Shown here: one piece after another, positions 6,651-8,594 of the stretch
How positions within the stretch are numbered: the stretch's first letter is position 1
Layout of the letters: each line of letters begins with the position of its first letter
Source of the DNA: Spirochaetaceae bacterium
Lineage (GTDB): Bacteria > Spirochaetota > Spirochaetia > Treponematales > Treponemataceae
NCBI GenBank assembly: GCA_031290725.1
Contig: JAITMZ010000072.1
Coordinates: forward strand, 1-8,594
Reading direction: 5' to 3'
DNA: 8,594 nt
Translations under genes and position numbers: made by a program
The notes under the pieces: generated by a model
The model's database searches: none
Told to the model about the DNA's origin: nothing
Seen by the model: only the letters and a program-made list of their open reading frames with translations

Positions 6651-7619
6651 TTAAAAAGCCCGGACTGCACGGACAAAGTAATCTGGTTGATTCCTGTCGG
6701 GGGATTTATTGCCAGGAGAGAAACCTACACTATTCTGTGAACCAGTGGAAGACCAATAGTAGCCGGTATTAAAACCTGCAAAATTATTAGGATTCGTACG
6801 AATCTCCCATAATTCGGAGTAACTCGGGAGAAACCAATCTTTAAACCAGTTGACTTCTCTGCCCGCACACATTTTCGCGGCTTTGATGATTGGAAAATCT
6901 TCTTTTGATTGAAGAATGGTTCCCGTGTTCCGTTTTCCTGTGCCTATCACTTTACCCAGCCCGGATATGTTGTCATTACCCCTCGGCACCGTTGTTTCAG
7001 TCCACCGGGGTGCCGCTTCCAGATAGCGCCATCCGTCTGAATAGCTGCGTTTGACGTAGAATACCCAACCGCCTGACGGCCCATAGTCACCGACTTTATA
7101 GGCCGCGGATGTTTGGTCTGACTGTGCTAGCCCGCCGGTACCGCCGGTAACGATTCGCGTAATTTCTGCAATAAGCGGTTCTATCTTCTGGGTCTCGTTC
7201 ACATTGCCCAGCAGCACCGGTGTGGCATAGGTTATTTCGTGGGTTTGGACATTGAGCAAGGCCGCCGTCACCACAATGCCGCTGTCATTAACCGACACGC
7301 GCCTTTGCACCTGGGGGCGGACTATCCAGCCGGCATCAAGCACTTCGCCCAGGGCGATTGTTTTTTCGACATCGGCCCAATCCCGTGGCTGGAACCCGTA
7401 GTCGCGGATCGCTTTCTCAATGACAAGGCGGTTCAGGATACGCACATTTTTGGCCTCGCCCAGCATCTTGTCGGACGCTGCCTCCACGGAATTCGCCTCA
7501 TCCTGGGTCAACGGATTAATCATTGCCATGGGCGGCGCTTTGACGATACTCGGTTGTTGGGCAAACAGTGCGGCCCCCACAATCACTGCGGACATAAAAC
7601 AAACGAAACTCTTTTTCAT
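6651..7619 (-). CDS. Secreted CsgG-like plus DUF1566-type (C-type-lectin-like) protein
   Basis: A 322-residue exported protein. Residues 1-20 form a signal peptide (MKKS, hydrophobic core, LFA-QQ cleavage site); there is no lipobox Cys. Residues 37-160 resemble the CsgG/TolB-N-like domain common in spirochaete envelope proteins: NRLVIEKAIRDYGFQ, then a Trp-Ala-Asp-Val segment, a LGEVLDAGWIVRPQV core, and LLNVQTHEITYATPV. After a Gly/Ser linker, residues 174-322 carry a DUF1566/FISUMP-type domain: YKVGDYGPSGGWVFYV, SYSDGWRYLEAAP, DWFLPSYSELWEI, GYYWSST and the terminal RAVRAF. Such domains often have a C-type-lectin-like fold; ligand unknown. GAGG (7630-7627) lies seven bases before the ATG, a normal ribosome binding site. 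It follows the putative pore-forming gene by 42 bases on the same strand, so co-transcription is likely. GC is clearly lower than in aroA. No enzyme motif is seen. Confidence 0.8.
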   Translation of the reverse strand: MKKSFVCFMSAVIVGAALFAQQPSIVKAPPMAMINPLTQDEANSVEAASDKMLGEAKNVRILNRLVIEKAIRDYGFQPRDWADVEKTIALGEVLDAGWIVRPQVQRRVSVNDSGIVVTAALLNVQTHEITYATPVLLGNVNETQKIEPLIAEITRIVTGGTGGLAQSDQTSAAYKVGDYGPSGGWVFYVKRSYSDGWRYLEAAPRWTETTVPRGNDNISGLGKVIGTGKRNTGTILQSKEDFPIIKAAKMCAGREVNWFKDWFLPSYSELWEIRTNPNNFAGFNTGYYWSSTGSQNSVGFSPGNKSPDRNQPDYFVRAVRAF

Positions 7620-7661
7620 TTTTTTTCCTCTGCGCTTAACGTCCGCCGACCATTTTACCTT

Positions 7662-8594
7662 TTATTTTAGCGCTGTTATGGTTATGGTTCTGTTCCCGAC
7701 TCCATACAGGCAATAAAGAGTAAGAAAACCATCATTTTCAACCCGGCTCCATAAGAGCGTGAATTGCCCGGTATCGCTGTTTGTTGCGTCTATAGAAACT
7801 GTCTGCGAAAAAGACGCGCTCGTCCAACCGGAAGTATGATCAAACTCTTTTTTTCCGAGTTCGCCCGTCTTATTCCAAGTTGCTATTTTAAGTCTTAAAT
7901 TCCCAGCCCAAATTGATTCGGAATGATAACGGAACGAAACATCAATTCGCAATTTTGTATAGCCAACCCGTTTAAGTATCGGTATGGATAAACCCGGTGT
8001 AAATGTTTCATCTTTTGAAGAGTACCCGATGTTATCAATGTCCTGGTCTCTGCTTTGAGAACGAGTTTCAGAATAGGATATTTTAAGCGGCGGTGGTGCC
8101 GGTAAGTTCTTCCAAAAATTTTCCTTAAAGTCTATGGTGCAAGTCGGTTCACTGGTAAAGACTCCGTCGGTGGAGTATTCAAAACGATGAGTGTACCCAG
8201 GACGGGCGCACACAACCGTGTCCCAACCCAGTAATGTTTGATTATCCGGGGAGGTTTCTAAAACAAAATAGACATCACAAACCCCGTACATTGCATATCT
8301 ATATGTTCCTTGTTGATCATTATCGCGGAATACATAGCCTAGGTTTAGACCCTCCGAATATGCCGTTGCCGTGGTAGCGGTGTTTGATGTCGATTTGGTA
8401 TTAGTGTTTGATACGGTACCGGACCATGACTCTTCAAGGCTCGTTTTTACGGCAACCTTCACTCCCCAGAAGTCTGCCCCGGCTTCAGTACCTATGCTCG
8501 TTTTTACACCGAGCGTGTTAGAAATAGCAATGCTGTCGGATACGGTTGTGGTCAGGGAATTGGTCACGGTTATGGTATTCGTTTTTGACACGCC
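7662..8594 (-). CDS. Putative aerolysin/ETX-MTX2-like beta-pore-forming protein, N-terminus outside the window
   Basis: The frame is open to the window edge, so 310 C-terminal residues are seen and the true start is missing; residues are numbered from the GTG at 8591. Residues 4-80 are rich in alternating Ser/Thr and hydrophobic residues (TNTITVTNSLTTTVSDSIAI; SGTVSNTNTKSTSNTATT). They flank a more hydrophobic Gly/Ala/Val segment (GVKTSIGTEAGADFWGVKVAV, about 28-48). This layout resembles the insertion hairpin of aerolysin-type toxins. YRYAMYGVCDVYFVLETSP (98-115) and GWDTVVCARP follow. A Pro linker (164-168) leads to a probable beta-sandwich domain (about 190-309), perhaps for target binding. 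Lower GC than genes at 1-6505. The toxin-family reading rests on pattern, not on an identified motif. A structural surface protein rich in beta strands is the alternative. Confidence 0.45.
   Translation of the reverse strand, partial: GVSKTNTITVTNSLTTTVSDSIAISNTLGVKTSIGTEAGADFWGVKVAVKTSLEESWSGTVSNTNTKSTSNTATTATAYSEGLNLGYVFRDNDQQGTYRYAMYGVCDVYFVLETSPDNQTLLGWDTVVCARPGYTHRFEYSTDGVFTSEPTCTIDFKENFWKNLPAPPPLKISYSETRSQSRDQDIDNIGYSSKDETFTPGLSIPILKRVGYTKLRIDVSFRYHSESIWAGNLRLKIATWNKTGELGKKEFDHTSGWTSASFSQTVSIDATNSDTGQFTLLWSRVENDGFLTLYCLYGVGNRTITITALK

Noticed and set aside
6651..6780. Variable region of a diversity-generating retroelement in the DUF1566-type C-terminus
   Set aside because: C-type-lectin-like domains of treponemes can be such targets, but I see no run of AAC/AAT-type codons, no template repeat and no reverse transcriptase in the window.

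Overview
The window looks like chromosomal DNA of a GC-rich spirochaete, most plausibly a Treponema relative of the termite-gut type. This is inference. The strongest hint is the gene at 6651-7619: a signal peptide, a CsgG-like domain and a C-terminal DUF1566-type domain with YYWSST and a final RAVRAF, an architecture I associate with Treponema. The housekeeping genes are bacterial in type but do not identify a genus. I see no tRNA, rRNA, CRISPR array, transposase or phage gene.

Layout. Bases 1-95 hold a short GC-rich tandem repeat and a sigma-70-type promoter. Bases 96-3345 on the plus strand form a tightly overlapping three-gene unit: argD (acetylornithine aminotransferase), a divergent RbsC-like ABC permease, and ychF (P-loop ATPase/GTPase). 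Bases 3373-5064 on the minus strand encode a 563-residue protein of unknown function. It has a helical N-terminal part, a very acidic linker and C-terminal regions resembling DUF7309 and DUF6930, and it converges on ychF across a 27-base gap. Bases 5165-6505 on the minus strand encode aroA (EPSP synthase). Bases 6651-8594 on the minus strand hold two probable secreted or surface genes of clearly lower GC. The upstream one, cut by the window edge, resembles an aerolysin/ETX-MTX2-type beta-pore-forming protein. The downstream one is the CsgG-like plus DUF1566 protein, followed by a good intrinsic terminator.

How the parts relate. argD (arginine, possibly lysine synthesis) and aroA (shikimate pathway) are anabolic genes under separate promoters. 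The permease between argD and ychF has no ATPase or binding-protein gene beside it here. The two right-hand genes are 42 bases apart on the same strand and probably act together at the cell envelope or outside the cell. They are the accessory part of the window and the best place to look for something new.

Two other signals stand out. The aroA and 563-residue genes have promoters whose -10 boxes lie 8 and 6 bases before the ATG with no Shine-Dalgarno sequence, so leaderless transcripts are predicted. Also, the 17-base spacers of all three recognised promoters contain TTGCGTT.
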